Origin: Pseudomonas sp. P8_241
Lineage (GTDB): Bacteria; Pseudomonadota; Gammaproteobacteria; Pseudomonadales; Pseudomonadaceae
Assembly (NCBI RefSeq): GCF_034008315.1
Contig: NZ_CP125377.1
Location: forward strand, 186,001-250,000
DNA length: 64,000 nucleotides
Reading direction: 5' to 3'
Part shown: one piece after another, positions 1 through 11,275 of the stretch
Layout of the letters: each line of letters starts with the position of its first letter
Numbering within the stretch: position 1 is the stretch's first letter
Notes under the pieces: model-generated
What the model was told of the DNA's origin: nothing
Seen by the model: only the letters and a program-made list of their open reading frames with translations
The model's database searches: none
Position numbers and translations under genes: made by a program

Positions 1-674
1 GGATCGGCGCTGGCATCACGCTTGAGTTGCGCGAACATTGCACCGGACCAGGGCTGAGCGCTCTGGTTGTCGACCAGATAGGAGACGGTTACGTCATACA
101 GGCCACGTTTCAGGGTGAAACGTTTGATGTAGTTGACGCCGTCCTTGCTGAACTTCAGGTCCACGACCAATTGGTCTTGACCGTCAGCCAGTTGATAAAC
201 CTTCTTCTCCGAGGAATAAACCGGACGACCGGCCGGGTTTGCATCCGGACCATTGGTGCCGATCAGACCGCTTTGTGCCAGATAAGTACGTTCGCTGCCA
301 TTATCGAACAGCTGGAACGGAATTTCCGGATGATCCTGGCGACGCGGGTAAAGCGGCAGCATCAGCTGGGCAACATCACCACCCTGTGGGTCGATAGCGA
401 GTTCCAGTACATCCGTTTTGATCTGGATGAGGTCCTTGCTGGCGGCCACCGGCGTTTCGGCAGGTGCGCTGGTATCACTTGCGGCACGCGGAATGTCGTC
501 ACTGGCGGAAGCGTTATTGCCAGTGGCGGTGTCCGGCAAACCGGATGTAGTCGTACTGGAAGCAACATTCTGAGTCGGCAGGGCAGCCTGGCCATAGTCC
601 TGGTTCCATTTAAGAACCATAACGTAGGACACGATTGCCAGGGCGACGATCAGGATCGTGCGTTTGATATCCAT
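1..674 (-). CDS. yidC: Membrane protein insertase YidC, N-terminal part (truncated by window edge)
   Basis: YidC inserts and folds inner-membrane proteins, alone or with SecYEG. The reverse strand from the ATG at 674 reads MDIKRTILIVALAIVSYVMV, the typical N-terminal membrane anchor. A Ser/Thr/Ala-rich linker (about residues 30-75) and the start of the periplasmic beta-sandwich domain follow, with motifs such as DPQGGDVAQL and RPVYSSE. About 224 codons are present; the conserved C-terminal five-helix insertase core lies outside the window. It is the last gene of the leftward rpmH-rnpA-yidD-yidC cluster and starts 2 nt after the yidD stop, so translational coupling is likely. Identification is firm from sequence and context. 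Confidence 0.96.
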   Translation of the reverse strand, partial: MDIKRTILIVALAIVSYVMVLKWNQDYGQAALPTQNVASSTTTSGLPDTATGNNASASDDIPRAASDTSAPAETPVAASKDLIQIKTDVLELAIDPQGGDVAQLMLPLYPRRQDHPEIPFQLFDNGSERTYLAQSGLIGTNGPDANPAGRPVYSSEKKVYQLADGQDQLVVDLKFSKDGVNYIKRFTLKRGLYDVTVSYLVDNQSAQPWSGAMFAQLKRDASAD

Positions 675-676
675 GA

Positions 677-922
677 TTACTCGGCCATCGAAGAAGAACG
701 GGAGGTAGGGATAGGTGGAACCGGGTCATAACCACCGGGATTCCACGGATGACAGCGACCTAAACGACGAAAGGTCAGCCAGCCACCGCGCAGAAGGCCA
801 TGATTTTCAATGGCTTCCAACGCGTAGCAGGAACAACTGGGGTAGAAGCGACAGTGACTGGCCATCAGGGGACTAATGGCATAGCGATAAAACTGGATCG
901 GAACGAGTGCCAGTTTACGCAT
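677..922 (-). CDS. yidD: Membrane protein insertion efficiency factor YidD
   Basis: Small amphipathic protein of 81 aa that assists YidC-dependent membrane insertion. It has the family signature: an N-terminal amphipathic helix ([16 protein letters not shown]), the cysteine motif [15 protein letters not shown] (about residues 24-38), and [24 protein letters not shown] in the second half. Its start overlaps the end of rnpA by 8 nt and its stop is 2 nt from the yidC ATG, the conserved gammaproteobacterial arrangement. Length is normal for the family. Confidence 0.96.
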   Translation of the reverse strand: MRKLALVPIQFYRYAISPLMASHCRFYPSCSCYALEAIENHGLLRGGWLTFRRLGRCHPWNPGGYDPVPPIPTSRSSSMAE

Positions 923-1316
923 CTGGACTGTCTACCCCTACAGTTTCGGTTTTGACTGCTGGTACCGGCGTGGTGCGAGCCAGACGCTTCCAGAGTTTGC
1001 CGAAATGCTGAATCAATTCGGGGTTTTCTACGTCACCCAAACCTTTGCGCGCGACGATAACTATGTCCCATCCGACCAGTGAGTCCTGGTTCAGGCGAAA
1101 CGATTCGCGCATCAGACGTTTGAGGCGATTGCGCTCGACGGAGAGCTTTACGCTCTTTTTCCCGATAACCAGCCCGAGACGGGGGTGATCAAGATCGTTG
1201 TTGCGCGCAAGGAGCAGGAGATTTTTCCCCGGAACCTTGCCGGTAGGGGAGTCAAAGACTGCCTTGAAATGCCGGGGGGTAAGCAGGCGCTTTTCCCGAC
1301 TGAAGTCCTGACTCAC
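915..1316 (-). CDS. rnpA: Ribonuclease P protein component RnpA
   Basis: Protein subunit of RNase P, which matures tRNA 5' ends together with the M1 RNA. The RNR signature is clear: [29 protein letters not shown]. The frame is open upstream to 1412, but I chose the GTG at 1316 because the protein then begins (V/M)[16 protein letters not shown], as in known Pseudomonas RnpA, giving 133 aa, the usual length. This start lies 16 nt after the rpmH stop. The purine-rich GGAG abuts the GTG, so the ribosome-binding site is unusually close and translation probably depends on coupling to rpmH. Confidence 0.93.
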   Translation of the reverse strand: MSQDFSREKRLLTPRHFKAVFDSPTGKVPGKNLLLLARNNDLDHPRLGLVIGKKSVKLSVERNRLKRLMRESFRLNQDSLVGWDIVIVARKGLGDVENPELIQHFGKLWKRLARTTPVPAVKTETVGVDSPDA

Positions 1317-1332
1317 CTCCAGTGCCGGCTTA

Positions 1333-1467
1333 TCAAACTGCCAGACGCGCACGACCTTTGGCGCGACGACGCGACAGAACGGCACGACCGTTCTTGGTAG
1401 CCATGCGAGCACGGAAACCGTGGGTACGAGCGCGTTTGATAGTGCTTGGTTGGAAAGTACGTTTCAT
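1333..1467 (-). CDS. rpmH: 50S ribosomal protein L34
   Basis: A 44-aa, extremely basic protein reading [19 protein letters not shown] through to [10 protein letters not shown], the universal L34 pattern. It belongs to the large ribosomal subunit and is first in the leftward rpmH-rnpA-yidD-yidC operon, whose promoter must lie in the adjacent oriC intergenic region. It is too short for standard ORF thresholds but unmistakable. Confidence 0.98.
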   Translation of the reverse strand: MKRTFQPSTIKRARTHGFRARMATKNGRAVLSRRRAKGRARLAV

Positions 1468-1619
1468 TGTCGTGTTACCTGGTTCGTCCACAACGGGCCG
1501 GAATGGCCCCCGTTTTAAGAGACCGGGGATTCTAGAGAAAGCAAGCCTCTAGGTCAATTTCCAACCAACGTTTCCCTATAAATAGATCTCCAGCGGTTTT
1601 TCAGCGTTTGCCCGTGACG

Positions 1620-1680
1620 TAGATATAAAAATAAGAAAGGAAAGTATTTAAAGCTTTTCTGTAAAGCTTATAAAAGCTAG
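1620..1680. other. AT-rich DNA-unwinding element candidate in oriC
   Basis: A strongly AT-rich tract with long A and T runs. It contains three spaced copies of AAAGCT or AAGCTT-type words (around 1650, 1662 and 1673), resembling the repeated AT-rich modules that melt first at bacterial origins. It sits immediately left of the DnaA box array, the expected geometry. Function is inferred from composition and position only. Confidence 0.6.
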
Positions 1681-1693
1681 GTACCCCATCTGC

Positions 1694-1702
1694 TGTGGAT
1701 AA
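1694..1702 (-). promoter_or_regulatory. DnaA box (perfect)
   Basis: TGTGGATAA, an exact complement of the TTATCCACA consensus, adjacent to the AT-rich tract of oriC. A one-mismatch box (TTATCCATG) follows at 1719-1727. Confidence 0.9.
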
Positions 1703-1810
1703 CTCATTCAAAGCCTTGTTATCCATGATGTACAGAGAATGACAACTACAGTGGAAAACAGTGTTCAGCCTGTGCTGCGCTGTCGGATAACCTGTGTGTG
1801 AAACGGGCTG

Positions 1811-1894
1811 TTATCCACAGGCTGGTTATCCACCGAGTTTCGCCCCCACTTGTGCAAAGATCTTAAGCCTGGTTATCCACAGGGCTTATGCACA
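1811..1894 (+). promoter_or_regulatory. DnaA box cluster of oriC
   Basis: Four same-strand boxes in 84 bp: perfect TTATCCACA at 1811 and 1873, and one-mismatch boxes at 1826 (TTATCCACC) and 1886 (TTATGCACA). The close pairs at 1811/1826 and 1873/1886 suggest cooperative DnaA loading. Confidence 0.88.
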
Positions 1895-1957
1895 GACCAT
1901 TGGTCGTCTTTTTTGAGCAGGGAGCACTGACTCTTCCTTTATGAGGAGCCACCTTCA

Positions 1958-1966
1958 TGTGGATAA
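1958..1966 (-). promoter_or_regulatory. DnaA box upstream of dnaA
   Basis: Perfect TGTGGATAA about 70 bp before the dnaA start, suited to autoregulation of dnaA as well as origin function. Confidence 0.85.
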
Positions 1967-2033
1967 GTCGGCGTCTGGTCGCTACAATGGCCGCTTGTTT
2001 TTGCCTCACCGGCTTTCAACTTAGGGGATATCC

Positions 2034-3557
2034 GTGTCAGTGGAACTTTGGCAGCAGTGCGTGGAGCTTTTGCGCGAAGAGCTGCCTGCCCAACAATTCA
2101 ACACTTGGATCCGTCCACTACAGGTCGAAGCCGAAGGCGACGAGTTGCGTGTCTACGCACCGAATCGCTTCGTGCTGGACTGGGTCAACGAAAAGTACCT
2201 GGGTCGTGTCCTTGAACTGCTTGATGAGCACGGCAACGGCATGGCGCCAGTGCTTTCCTTATTAATAGGCAGTAAACGCAGTTCTGCACCTCGCGCAGCG
2301 CCCAATGCTCCACTGGCTGCTGCTGCTTCACAGGCGCAGGCTGCCCAGGTATCCGCCAATTCGCCGACACCTGCACCTACTGCTGCGACGAAGCGTGCGC
2401 CCGCTCAGAAAGTCGTTGAGGTCACCGAGGAAGAACCTTCCCGTGACAGCTTTGACCCGATGGCTGGTGCCAGCTCGCAACAGGCCCCGGTCCGTTCGGA
2501 ACAGCGAACTGTGCAGGTGGAAGGAGCGCTCAAGCACACCAGCTATCTGAACCGCACCTTTACCTTTGAAAACTTCGTTGAAGGCAAGTCCAACCAACTG
2601 GCCCGGGCAGCAGCCTGGCAGGTGGCAGACAACCCTAAGCATGGCTACAACCCGCTCTTCCTTTATGGCGGCGTCGGCTTGGGTAAAACCCACTTGATGC
2701 ATGCTGTGGGTAACCACCTGTTAAAGAAGAACCCGAACGCGAAGGTTGTTTACCTGCACTCCGAGCGTTTCGTCGCGGACATGGTCAAGGCCCTGCAACT
2801 GAACGCAATCAACGAGTTCAAGCGCTTCTACCGTTCGGTGGATGCCTTGCTCATCGATGACATTCAGTTTTTCGCTCGTAAGGAGCGTTCCCAGGAAGAG
2901 TTTTTCCACACCTTCAACGCCCTGCTTGAAGGTGGTCAGCAGGTCATTCTCACCAGTGACCGCTACCCGAAAGAAATCGAAGGCCTTGAAGAGCGCCTGA
3001 AATCCCGCTTCGGCTGGGGGCTGACGGTCGCTGTCGAGCCGCCGGAGCTGGAAACCCGCGTAGCAATTCTGATGAAGAAGGCCGACCAGGCCAAAGTCGA
3101 ACTGCCTCACGACGCCGCGTTCTTCATTGCCCAGCGCATTCGTTCCAACGTACGTGAACTGGAAGGCGCGCTGAAACGGGTGATCGCCCACTCGCACTTC
3201 ATGGGTCGCGACATCACCATCGAGTTGATCCGCGAATCTCTGAAGGACCTCTTGGCCCTACAAGATAAACTGGTCTCTGTGGATAACATTCAGCGCACCG
3301 TCGCCGAGTACTACAAGATCAAGATCTCCGACTTGCTGTCCAAGCGCCGTTCGCGTTCGGTCGCCCGTCCGCGTCAGGTCGCCATGGCGTTGTCCAAGGA
3401 ACTCACCAACCACAGCCTGCCGGAAATTGGCGATGTGTTTGGCGGACGAGACCACACGACGGTTTTGCACGCCTGCCGCAAGATCAACGAACTTAAGGAA
3501 TCCGACGCGGACATCCGCGAGGACTACAAGAACCTGCTGCGCACGCTGACCACTTGA
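2034..3557 (+). CDS. dnaA: Chromosomal replication initiator protein DnaA
   Basis: AAA+ ATPase that binds DnaA boxes and opens oriC. Domain I ([20 protein letters not shown]) is followed by a long low-complexity Ala/Pro-rich domain II (about residues 85-160), longer than in E. coli, giving 507 aa. Walker A (GGVGLGKTH) is near residue 210 and Walker B (LLIDDIQF) near 280. The C-terminal DNA-binding domain has the signature [15 protein letters not shown] with [15 protein letters not shown] (about 440-490). Translation starts at GTG, with AGGGGA a suitable distance upstream. A perfect DnaA box lies inside the gene at 3278-3286. First gene of dnaA-dnaN-recF-gyrB. Confidence 0.98.
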   Translation: MSVELWQQCVELLREELPAQQFNTWIRPLQVEAEGDELRVYAPNRFVLDWVNEKYLGRVLELLDEHGNGMAPVLSLLIGSKRSSAPRAAPNAPLAAAASQAQAAQVSANSPTPAPTAATKRAPAQKVVEVTEEEPSRDSFDPMAGASSQQAPVRSEQRTVQVEGALKHTSYLNRTFTFENFVEGKSNQLARAAAWQVADNPKHGYNPLFLYGGVGLGKTHLMHAVGNHLLKKNPNAKVVYLHSERFVADMVKALQLNAINEFKRFYRSVDALLIDDIQFFARKERSQEEFFHTFNALLEGGQQVILTSDRYPKEIEGLEERLKSRFGWGLTVAVEPPELETRVAILMKKADQAKVELPHDAAFFIAQRIRSNVRELEGALKRVIAHSHFMGRDITIELIRESLKDLLALQDKLVSVDNIQRTVAEYYKIKISDLLSKRRSRSVARPRQVAMALSKELTNHSLPEIGDVFGGRDHTTVLHACRKINELKESDADIREDYKNLLRTLTT

Positions 3558-3593
3558 TGACCAGCGCAGCTTATTAAGGCAAGGGACTAGACC

Positions 3594-4697
3594 ATGCATT
3601 TCACCATTCAACGCGAAGCCCTGTTGAAACCCCTGCAACTGGTCGCAGGCGTCGTCGAACGCCGACAGACCTTGCCGGTGCTCTCAAACGTGCTGCTGGT
3701 TGTCGAAGGCCAGCAATTGTCGCTGACCGGTACCGACCTGGAAGTCGAGCTGGTCGGTCGTGTTCAACTCGAAGAACCCGCAGATCCTGGCTCCATCACC
3801 GTGCCTGCGCGCAAGCTGATGGACATCTGCAAGAGCCTGCCTAACGATGCGCTGATCGACATCAAGGTCGATGAGCAAAAGCTTGTGGTGAAAGCCGGCC
3901 GTAGCCGTTTCACCCTGTCGACCCTGCCGGCAAATGATTTCCCAACGGTAGAAGAAGGCCCTGGTTCGCTGACGTGCAGTCTTGAGCAAAGCAAACTGCG
4001 CCGTCTGATCGAACGCACCAGCTTCGCCATGGCCCAGCAGGATGTGCGTTACTACCTCAATGGCATGCTGCTGGAAGTTTCCGCTGGCGTGATCCGCGCG
4101 GTGGCCACCGACGGTCACCGTCTGGCCATGTGCTCGATGCAGGCGGATATCGGTCAGCCGGATCGTCACCAGGTCATCGTGCCGCGCAAGGGTATCCTCG
4201 AACTGGCGCGTCTGCTCACCGAGCCGGATGGCAACGTCAGCATCGTGCTGGGCCAGCATCATATCCGCGCCACCACTGGCGAATTCACCTTCACCTCGAA
4301 ACTGGTTGACGGTAAATTCCCAGACTATGAGCGCGTTCTGCCGAAGGGCGGTGACAAGCTGGTTCTCGGCGATAGACAAGCACTGCGTGAAGCCTTCAGC
4401 CGGACCGCGATTCTGTCCAACGAGAAGTACCGCGGTATCCGTCTGCAACTGGCGGCGGGTCAGTTGAAAATCCAGGCGAACAACCCGGAACAGGAAGAGG
4501 CCGAAGAAGAAGTGGGCGTTGAATACAACGGCGGTTCCCTTGAGATCGGTTTCAACGTGAGCTATCTGCTCGACGTATTGGGCGTGATGACCACTGAGCA
4601 GGTTCGTCTGATCCTGTCCGACTCCAACAGCAGTGCGCTGGTGCAAGAGTCCGACAATGACGATTCGGCCTACGTCGTCATGCCGATGCGTCTGTAA
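3594..4697 (+). CDS. dnaN: DNA polymerase III sliding clamp, beta subunit
   Basis: Ring-shaped processivity clamp that tethers DNA polymerase III to DNA. At 367 aa it has the normal length of three clamp folds. Recognisable blocks include MHFTIQREALLKPLQLV at the N-terminus, VRYYLNGMLLE with AVATDGHRLA in the middle domain, and the C-terminal VMPMRL that forms part of the partner-binding cleft. It lies 36 nt after dnaA and 20 nt before recF, so co-transcription is likely. Confidence 0.98.
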   Translation: MHFTIQREALLKPLQLVAGVVERRQTLPVLSNVLLVVEGQQLSLTGTDLEVELVGRVQLEEPADPGSITVPARKLMDICKSLPNDALIDIKVDEQKLVVKAGRSRFTLSTLPANDFPTVEEGPGSLTCSLEQSKLRRLIERTSFAMAQQDVRYYLNGMLLEVSAGVIRAVATDGHRLAMCSMQADIGQPDRHQVIVPRKGILELARLLTEPDGNVSIVLGQHHIRATTGEFTFTSKLVDGKFPDYERVLPKGGDKLVLGDRQALREAFSRTAILSNEKYRGIRLQLAAGQLKIQANNPEQEEAEEEVGVEYNGGSLEIGFNVSYLLDVLGVMTTEQVRLILSDSNSSALVQESDNDDSAYVVMPMRL

Positions 4698-4717
4698 CCA
4701 TGTTCAGCGAAAGCTAG

Positions 4718-8244
<3,527 letters not shown>

Positions 8245-8262
8245 TCCGGGTCGGCACCAACG

Positions 8263-8295
8263 AAAAGGCCAATGCATTTGCGTTGGCCTTTTTTT
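8263..8295 (+). terminator. Rho-independent terminator after gyrB
   Basis: GGCCAATGC pairs with GCGTTGGCC (one G-T wobble) around an ATTT loop, flanked by AAAA and a run of seven or more T. It lies 18 nt after the gyrB stop and ends the dnaA-gyrB unit. Confidence 0.88.
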
Positions 8296-8302
8296 ATGCC
8301 TG

Positions 8303-8329
8303 TGTCCCGTCCTGAATAAGGTTACACCT
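8303..8329 (+). repeat. Left terminal inverted repeat of the IS3 element
   Basis: Begins TGTCCCGTCCTGAATAAGG and matches the complement of the right end with a few mismatches and single-base gaps. Confidence 0.85.
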
Positions 8330-8354
8330 TCTGACCTATTTTCAGGAGGGAGCA

Positions 8355-8756
8355 ATGGATTCGGGGAAAAGGCGCAGTCAGCGCGATTACACGCTGGCTT
8401 TTAAATTGTCGGTGGTCGATCAGGTCGAAAAGGGCGAGTTGAGTTATAAAGAGGCTCAACGGCGCTATGGCATCCAGGGTCGGTCAACGGTGTTGGTGTG
8501 GTTACGCAAGCATGGTCGGCAGGATTGGAGCCAAGGCGCGTCTATTCGAGTGCTGAGGAAGAGTTCCATGGCCGAGTCCACGGTACCGCTGTCACCCGAG
8601 CAGCGGATCAAAGAGCTTGAAGAACAGCTTGAACTGAGCAATCAAAAGGCTCAGTTTTTCGAGGCTGTCGTAAACGTCTTGAAGAACGACTACGGTGTAT
8701 CCATCGTAAAAAAGCGACCCGGCAAGTCCTCGCGCAAGGGCAAGTCAAAGACCTGA
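8355..8756 (+). CDS. IS3-family transposase OrfA (helix-turn-helix protein)
   Basis: A 133-aa DNA-binding half of the transposase. The N-terminal helix-turn-helix (YTLAFKLSVVDQVEKGELSY... RRYGIQGRSTVLVWLRKHG) recognises the IS ends. A leucine-zipper-like coiled coil follows (SPEQRIKELEEQLELSNQKA, about residues 77-96), typical of IS3 OrfA oligomerisation. GGAGGG sits just upstream of the ATG. Near the 3' end the A_AAA_AAG heptamer allows a -1 shift into orfB. Confidence 0.94.
   Translation: MDSGKRRSQRDYTLAFKLSVVDQVEKGELSYKEAQRRYGIQGRSTVLVWLRKHGRQDWSQGASIRVLRKSSMAESTVPLSPEQRIKELEEQLELSNQKAQFFEAVVNVLKNDYGVSIVKKRPGKSSRKGKSKT
8708..8714 (+). promoter_or_regulatory. Programmed -1 ribosomal frameshift heptamer A_AAA_AAG
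   Basis: The heptamer is in register with the orfA codons (AAA at 8709, AAG at 8712). After a -1 slip, reading continues from GCG at 8714 without a stop through ATRQVLAQGQVKDLSI into orfB. The predicted OrfAB fusion is 407 aa, the normal IS3 transposase. Confidence 0.88.
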
Positions 8757-8779
8757 GTATCAGCAGGGCTTGCCTGTTC

Positions 8780-9577
8780 ATGGGCATTTCACGTCAGGCT
8801 TATTACAAGCGCAACCGAGCGTTTGATGCGAAGGCTGGCGACGATCAAAAGGTCGTGGATTTCGTCTTGGAAAAGCGGCGGCGCCAGCCAAGGCTGGGAA
8901 CACGCAAGCTGCATTATATGCTGCATGCCGAAGCAGAAACGAGTCTGCGGGTGGGGCGCGATCGCCTGTTCAGCATCCTGCGAGAAGCGCGAGAATTGGT
9001 CCCTCGCAAGCGGGCATACCACAAGACCACCCACAGCCATCATCGATTTCGCCGCCATCCAAACCTACTCAAGGCAGGCCCGCAGCAAATCATTGCCTGT
9101 GCTCCTGAGCAAGTTTGGGTTGCGGATATAACCTATCTGCCTACCCAGGAGAGCGTTGCTTATCTGAGCCTGATCACCGACGCCTACTCGCGCAAAATAG
9201 TGGGACATCATGTGCATGAGAGCTTGCATACAGAGTCGGTGCTCAAAGCGCTGAAGAAGGCTGTAGGAGGAAGGAAAACCAAGCAGCCGCTGGTTCATCA
9301 CTCAGACCGTGGGGCGCAGTATTGCTCCGACCTTTATCAGCGTTTTCACACCAAGCACGGGGTCATTTGTTCGATGACCGATGGCTATGACTGCTATCAG
9401 AACGCGATGGCGGAGCGAATAAACGGGATTTTGAAGACGGAGTTTTTGCTGCATCGCCCCAAGAACCTGGCCGACGCGGTGAGAATGGTTGATGAATCGG
9501 TGCTGATCTACAACGCGGAGCGGCCACATCTGGCCTTGAAATACAAAACGCCCGATGCGGTGCATCGGGCGTTTTGA
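8780..9577 (+). CDS. IS3-family transposase OrfB (rve integrase catalytic domain)
   Basis: Catalytic half of the transposase. The HTH_21-type region (RQPRLGTRKLHYML) precedes the retroviral-integrase fold. The DDE residues are visible as D in VWVADITYL, D in HHSDRGAQY and E in NAMAERINGILKTEF, with the usual D-D-35-E layout. An ATG is present at the listed start, but translation most likely proceeds from orfA by -1 frameshifting, since the frame is open from 8714. A perfect 14-bp hairpin overlaps the stop codon region. Confidence 0.94.
   Translation: MGISRQAYYKRNRAFDAKAGDDQKVVDFVLEKRRRQPRLGTRKLHYMLHAEAETSLRVGRDRLFSILREARELVPRKRAYHKTTHSHHRFRRHPNLLKAGPQQIIACAPEQVWVADITYLPTQESVAYLSLITDAYSRKIVGHHVHESLHTESVLKALKKAVGGRKTKQPLVHHSDRGAQYCSDLYQRFHTKHGVICSMTDGYDCYQNAMAERINGILKTEFLLHRPKNLADAVRMVDESVLIYNAERPHLALKYKTPDAVHRAF
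9545..9575 (+). terminator. Hairpin terminator at the end of the IS orfB
   Basis: AAAACGCCCGATGC and its exact complement GCATCGGGCGTTTT around a GGT loop, inside the last codons of orfB. The T run is short, so it could also shield the IS from outside transcription. Confidence 0.65.
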
Positions 9578-9586
9578 GACTGAAAC

Positions 9587-9614
9587 AGGTGTAAACCTAT
9601 TTCAGGACTAGACA
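9587..9614 (+). repeat. Right terminal inverted repeat of the IS3 element
   Basis: Ends in TTTCAGGACTAGACA; its complement matches the left end of the element. The CTG target duplication follows directly. Confidence 0.85.
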
Positions 9615-9711
9615 CTGCATTTTTTCGCCAATGGGCCTTGAATAGTTTCGTGGCAGCGTTGATTTACGAGCCCTGTGTAAGACCGAATTGTTACCGTCGT
9701 TCGGGCATAAA

Positions 9712-9738
9712 AAAACCGGCTATATCAGCCGGTTTTTT
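9712..9738 (+). terminator. Rho-independent terminator hairpin
   Basis: AACCGGC and GCCGGTT around a 7-nt loop, with A-runs before and eight T after, so it could act in both directions. In the rightward sense it is a second stop for readthrough from gyrB or the IS; leftward it would not serve the acyltransferase gene efficiently because that gene ends about 130 bp away. Confidence 0.75.
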
Positions 9739-9855
9739 TTGCGTCCGAAAAAAACTTATGCACGGATTCATCGTTTTTTTAGTTTTATAAAATATGTAAT
9801 GAAAACATGCAGTTAAAACTAATAAGTAACCATTTTCAAAGAAACGGTGCACAGG

Positions 9856-9864
9856 TTATCCACA
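9856..9864 (+). promoter_or_regulatory. DnaA box (perfect) outside oriC
   Basis: TTATCCACA next to a 100-bp AT-rich tract, intergenic, about 8 kb from oriC. Confidence 0.7.
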
Positions 9865-9868
9865 AATC

Positions 9869-10648
9869 TCAGACAGCCAACGAGTCGTTAGGGGACGGCG
9901 CTTGTGAGACCGGCGGAAGCGATCCCATTTCCCGCTGCATTTGCTCGTTCCAGGCTTGAACACGGTCGTTCAATTCGGCAATCGCTCGCGGGCCGCTACC
10001 TTCGGCGTACATCGGAACGCCGATGATTACGGTGATCACCCCCGGCTTCTTGGCCCAACCGGTTTTCGGCCAGAATTTTCCGGCATTGTGTGCTATCGGC
10101 AGTACGGGAAGATTGGCATTGACCGCCAATGCGGTGCCACCCCGGGAGAATTTACCGATAGTGCCGAAAGGAACGCGTGTGCCTTCAGGGAAAATCAGTA
10201 CCCAGACGTTGTCTTTGAGCAGTTCATCGCCCTTCTTCGCCACATGTTTGAGTGCGGCTTTCGGGTTGTCGCGGTCGATGGCGATCGGCCGTAGCATCGC
10301 CATGGCCCATCCAAAGAAGGGCACGTAGAGCAATTCACGCTTGAGCACTTGGCTTAACGGTGAGAAGTAGGCGGAAAGAAAAAACGTTTCCCACGTGCTC
10401 TGGTGGTTCGACTGAATTACGCAGGGCTGTTCAGGGACATTCTCGGCGCCTTTGATTTCGTAGCGGATGCCCAGAAAGACTTTGCTCAGCCACAGTGCGC
10501 ACCGGCACCAATACACGTTGATGAAGCGATAACGCGCCTTGAAAGGCAGAAAAGGCGCAATAAAGAAACTCAGGCTGCACCACAGCAAAGAGCTGGTGCC
10601 CAGCAGCAGGTAAAAGAGGAAGGTTCTGATCGCCTGCAATATCGACAT
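9869..10648 (-). CDS. 1-acyl-sn-glycerol-3-phosphate acyltransferase (PlsC/LptA type)
   Basis: Inner-membrane enzyme that acylates lysophosphatidic acid to phosphatidic acid in phospholipid synthesis. An N-terminal membrane anchor (LFYLLLGTSSLLWCSLSFFI) precedes the catalytic motif NHQSTWE (H82-x4-E87). This is the HX4E variant of the usual HX4D, known in some Pseudomonas and Neisseria homologues. FPEGTR lies near residue 155. At 259 aa it is normal size. In Pseudomonas this position behind gyrB is occupied by the second PlsC-like gene, additional to the essential plsC; direct assay would be needed to separate their roles. Confidence 0.92.
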   Translation of the reverse strand: MSILQAIRTFLFYLLLGTSSLLWCSLSFFIAPFLPFKARYRFINVYWCRCALWLSKVFLGIRYEIKGAENVPEQPCVIQSNHQSTWETFFLSAYFSPLSQVLKRELLYVPFFGWAMAMLRPIAIDRDNPKAALKHVAKKGDELLKDNVWVLIFPEGTRVPFGTIGKFSRGGTALAVNANLPVLPIAHNAGKFWPKTGWAKKPGVITVIIGVPMYAEGSGPRAIAELNDRVQAWNEQMQREMGSLPPVSQAPSPNDSLAV

Positions 10649-10731
10649 GGTGACGGTTACCGTTGCGGGAATTGCCCGCCTGTATAAAGCGCACTCCTGA
10701 TCAATCCTTTATCAGGCATTTCAGAAGCACT

Positions 10732-11265
10732 CTAATTGTGGATAAGTTCTGCGGCAATCGCCGCCAGATCGTCAAAAATCAATGTGCCAACCGGTAGGGT
10801 CAAGCCCTGAGTCTTTACGCCTTTTCCGGTCTTTACCAAAACTGGCTGTGAATCGACGGCTTTGGCGGCTTCCAGGTCACCAAGGCTGTCGCCGACGAAC
10901 CAAAGATTGGTCAGCGACACGTTGTAATGCCCGGCGATGGTTTTCAGCATCCCGGGTTTCGGCTTGCGGCAATCGCAGCCTTCATCCGGCCCGTGGGGGC
11001 AATAGACGATCAGCCCGACTTCACCACCCTGCTCTGCCACCAGAGCGCGCAAGCGCTCGTGCATGGCATCGAGGGTGGCAAGGTCGTAATAGCCTCGAGC
11101 AATGCCCGACTGGTTGGTAGCGACCGCTACCGTCCAGCCGGCCTTGCTCAACTGCGCGATGGCTTCGATCGAACCGGGGAGTGGAATCCACTCCTCTACC
11201 GACTTGATGTAAGCGTCGGAGTCGTAATTGATCACTCCGTCCCGATCGAGAATCAGCAGTTTCAA
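10732..11265 (-). CDS. gmhB: D-glycero-beta-D-manno-heptose-1,7-bisphosphate 7-phosphatase
   Basis: HAD-superfamily phosphatase acting in ADP-heptose synthesis for the lipopolysaccharide inner core. The nucleophile motif LDRDGVIN is at residues 6-13. The zinc loop CPHGPDEGCDCRKPKPGM (C-x-H ... C-x-C) distinguishes GmhB from other HAD enzymes, and VGDSLGDLEAA is the acidic Mg2+ motif. Start taken at TTG 11265, giving (L/M)KLLILDRDG and 177 aa; an upstream extension to 11340 would overlap glyS. It lies 10 nt after the glyS stop, so probably co-transcribed with glyQS. Confidence 0.93.
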   Translation of the reverse strand: MKLLILDRDGVINYDSDAYIKSVEEWIPLPGSIEAIAQLSKAGWTVAVATNQSGIARGYYDLATLDAMHERLRALVAEQGGEVGLIVYCPHGPDEGCDCRKPKPGMLKTIAGHYNVSLTNLWFVGDSLGDLEAAKAVDSQPVLVKTGKGVKTQGLTLPVGTLIFDDLAAIAAELIHN

Positions 11266-11275
11266 CAGCAATCCC

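Larger units (their letters stand above)
1468..2033. other. oriC: Chromosomal replication origin oriC (rpmH-dnaA intergenic region)
   Basis: This 566-bp gene-free interval between divergent rpmH and dnaA is where Pseudomonas chromosomes initiate. It carries four perfect DnaA boxes (TTATCCACA or its complement) at 1694, 1811, 1873 and 1958, plus one-mismatch boxes at 1719 (TTATCCATG), 1826 (TTATCCACC) and 1886 (TTATGCACA). An AT-rich stretch at about 1620-1680 fits a DNA-unwinding element. Promoters for rpmH (leftward) and dnaA (rightward) must also lie here, but I cannot place them with confidence. Confidence 0.93.
8303..9614 (+). mobile_element. IS3-family insertion sequence, complete (1312 bp)
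   Basis: The element is bounded by imperfect terminal inverted repeats (left 8303-8329, right 9587-9614, both starting 5'-TGTC on the outward reading and sharing GTCCTGAA and TTACACCT). It is flanked by a 3-bp direct repeat CTG (8300-8302 and 9615-9617), the target duplication expected for IS3 elements. Inside are orfA, a slippery heptamer and orfB with an intact DDE set. It landed 4 bp beyond the gyrB terminator and breaks no gene. Both reading frames are open, so it looks functional and possibly recent. I cannot assign an official IS name. Confidence 0.93.
9615..9868. other. AT-rich intergenic region with terminator and DnaA box
   Basis: This 254-bp gap holds no gene. It contains a rho-independent hairpin (9712-9738), a distinctly AT-rich stretch (about 9745-9850) and a perfect DnaA box at 9856-9864 close to the 3' end of the leftward acyltransferase gene. 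Before the IS insertion this block lay directly behind the gyrB terminator. Confidence 0.7.

Noticed and set aside
27..731. A 234-codon plus-strand frame over yidC
   Set aside because: The minus strand encodes the clear YidC N-terminus; the plus frame is its shadow.
10388..10396. CACGTG-containing words at 10388, 24050, 24418, 34348 and 60460 as further parS sites
   Set aside because: Only the central 6 bp match; flanks lack the TGTT/AACA arms needed for ParB.
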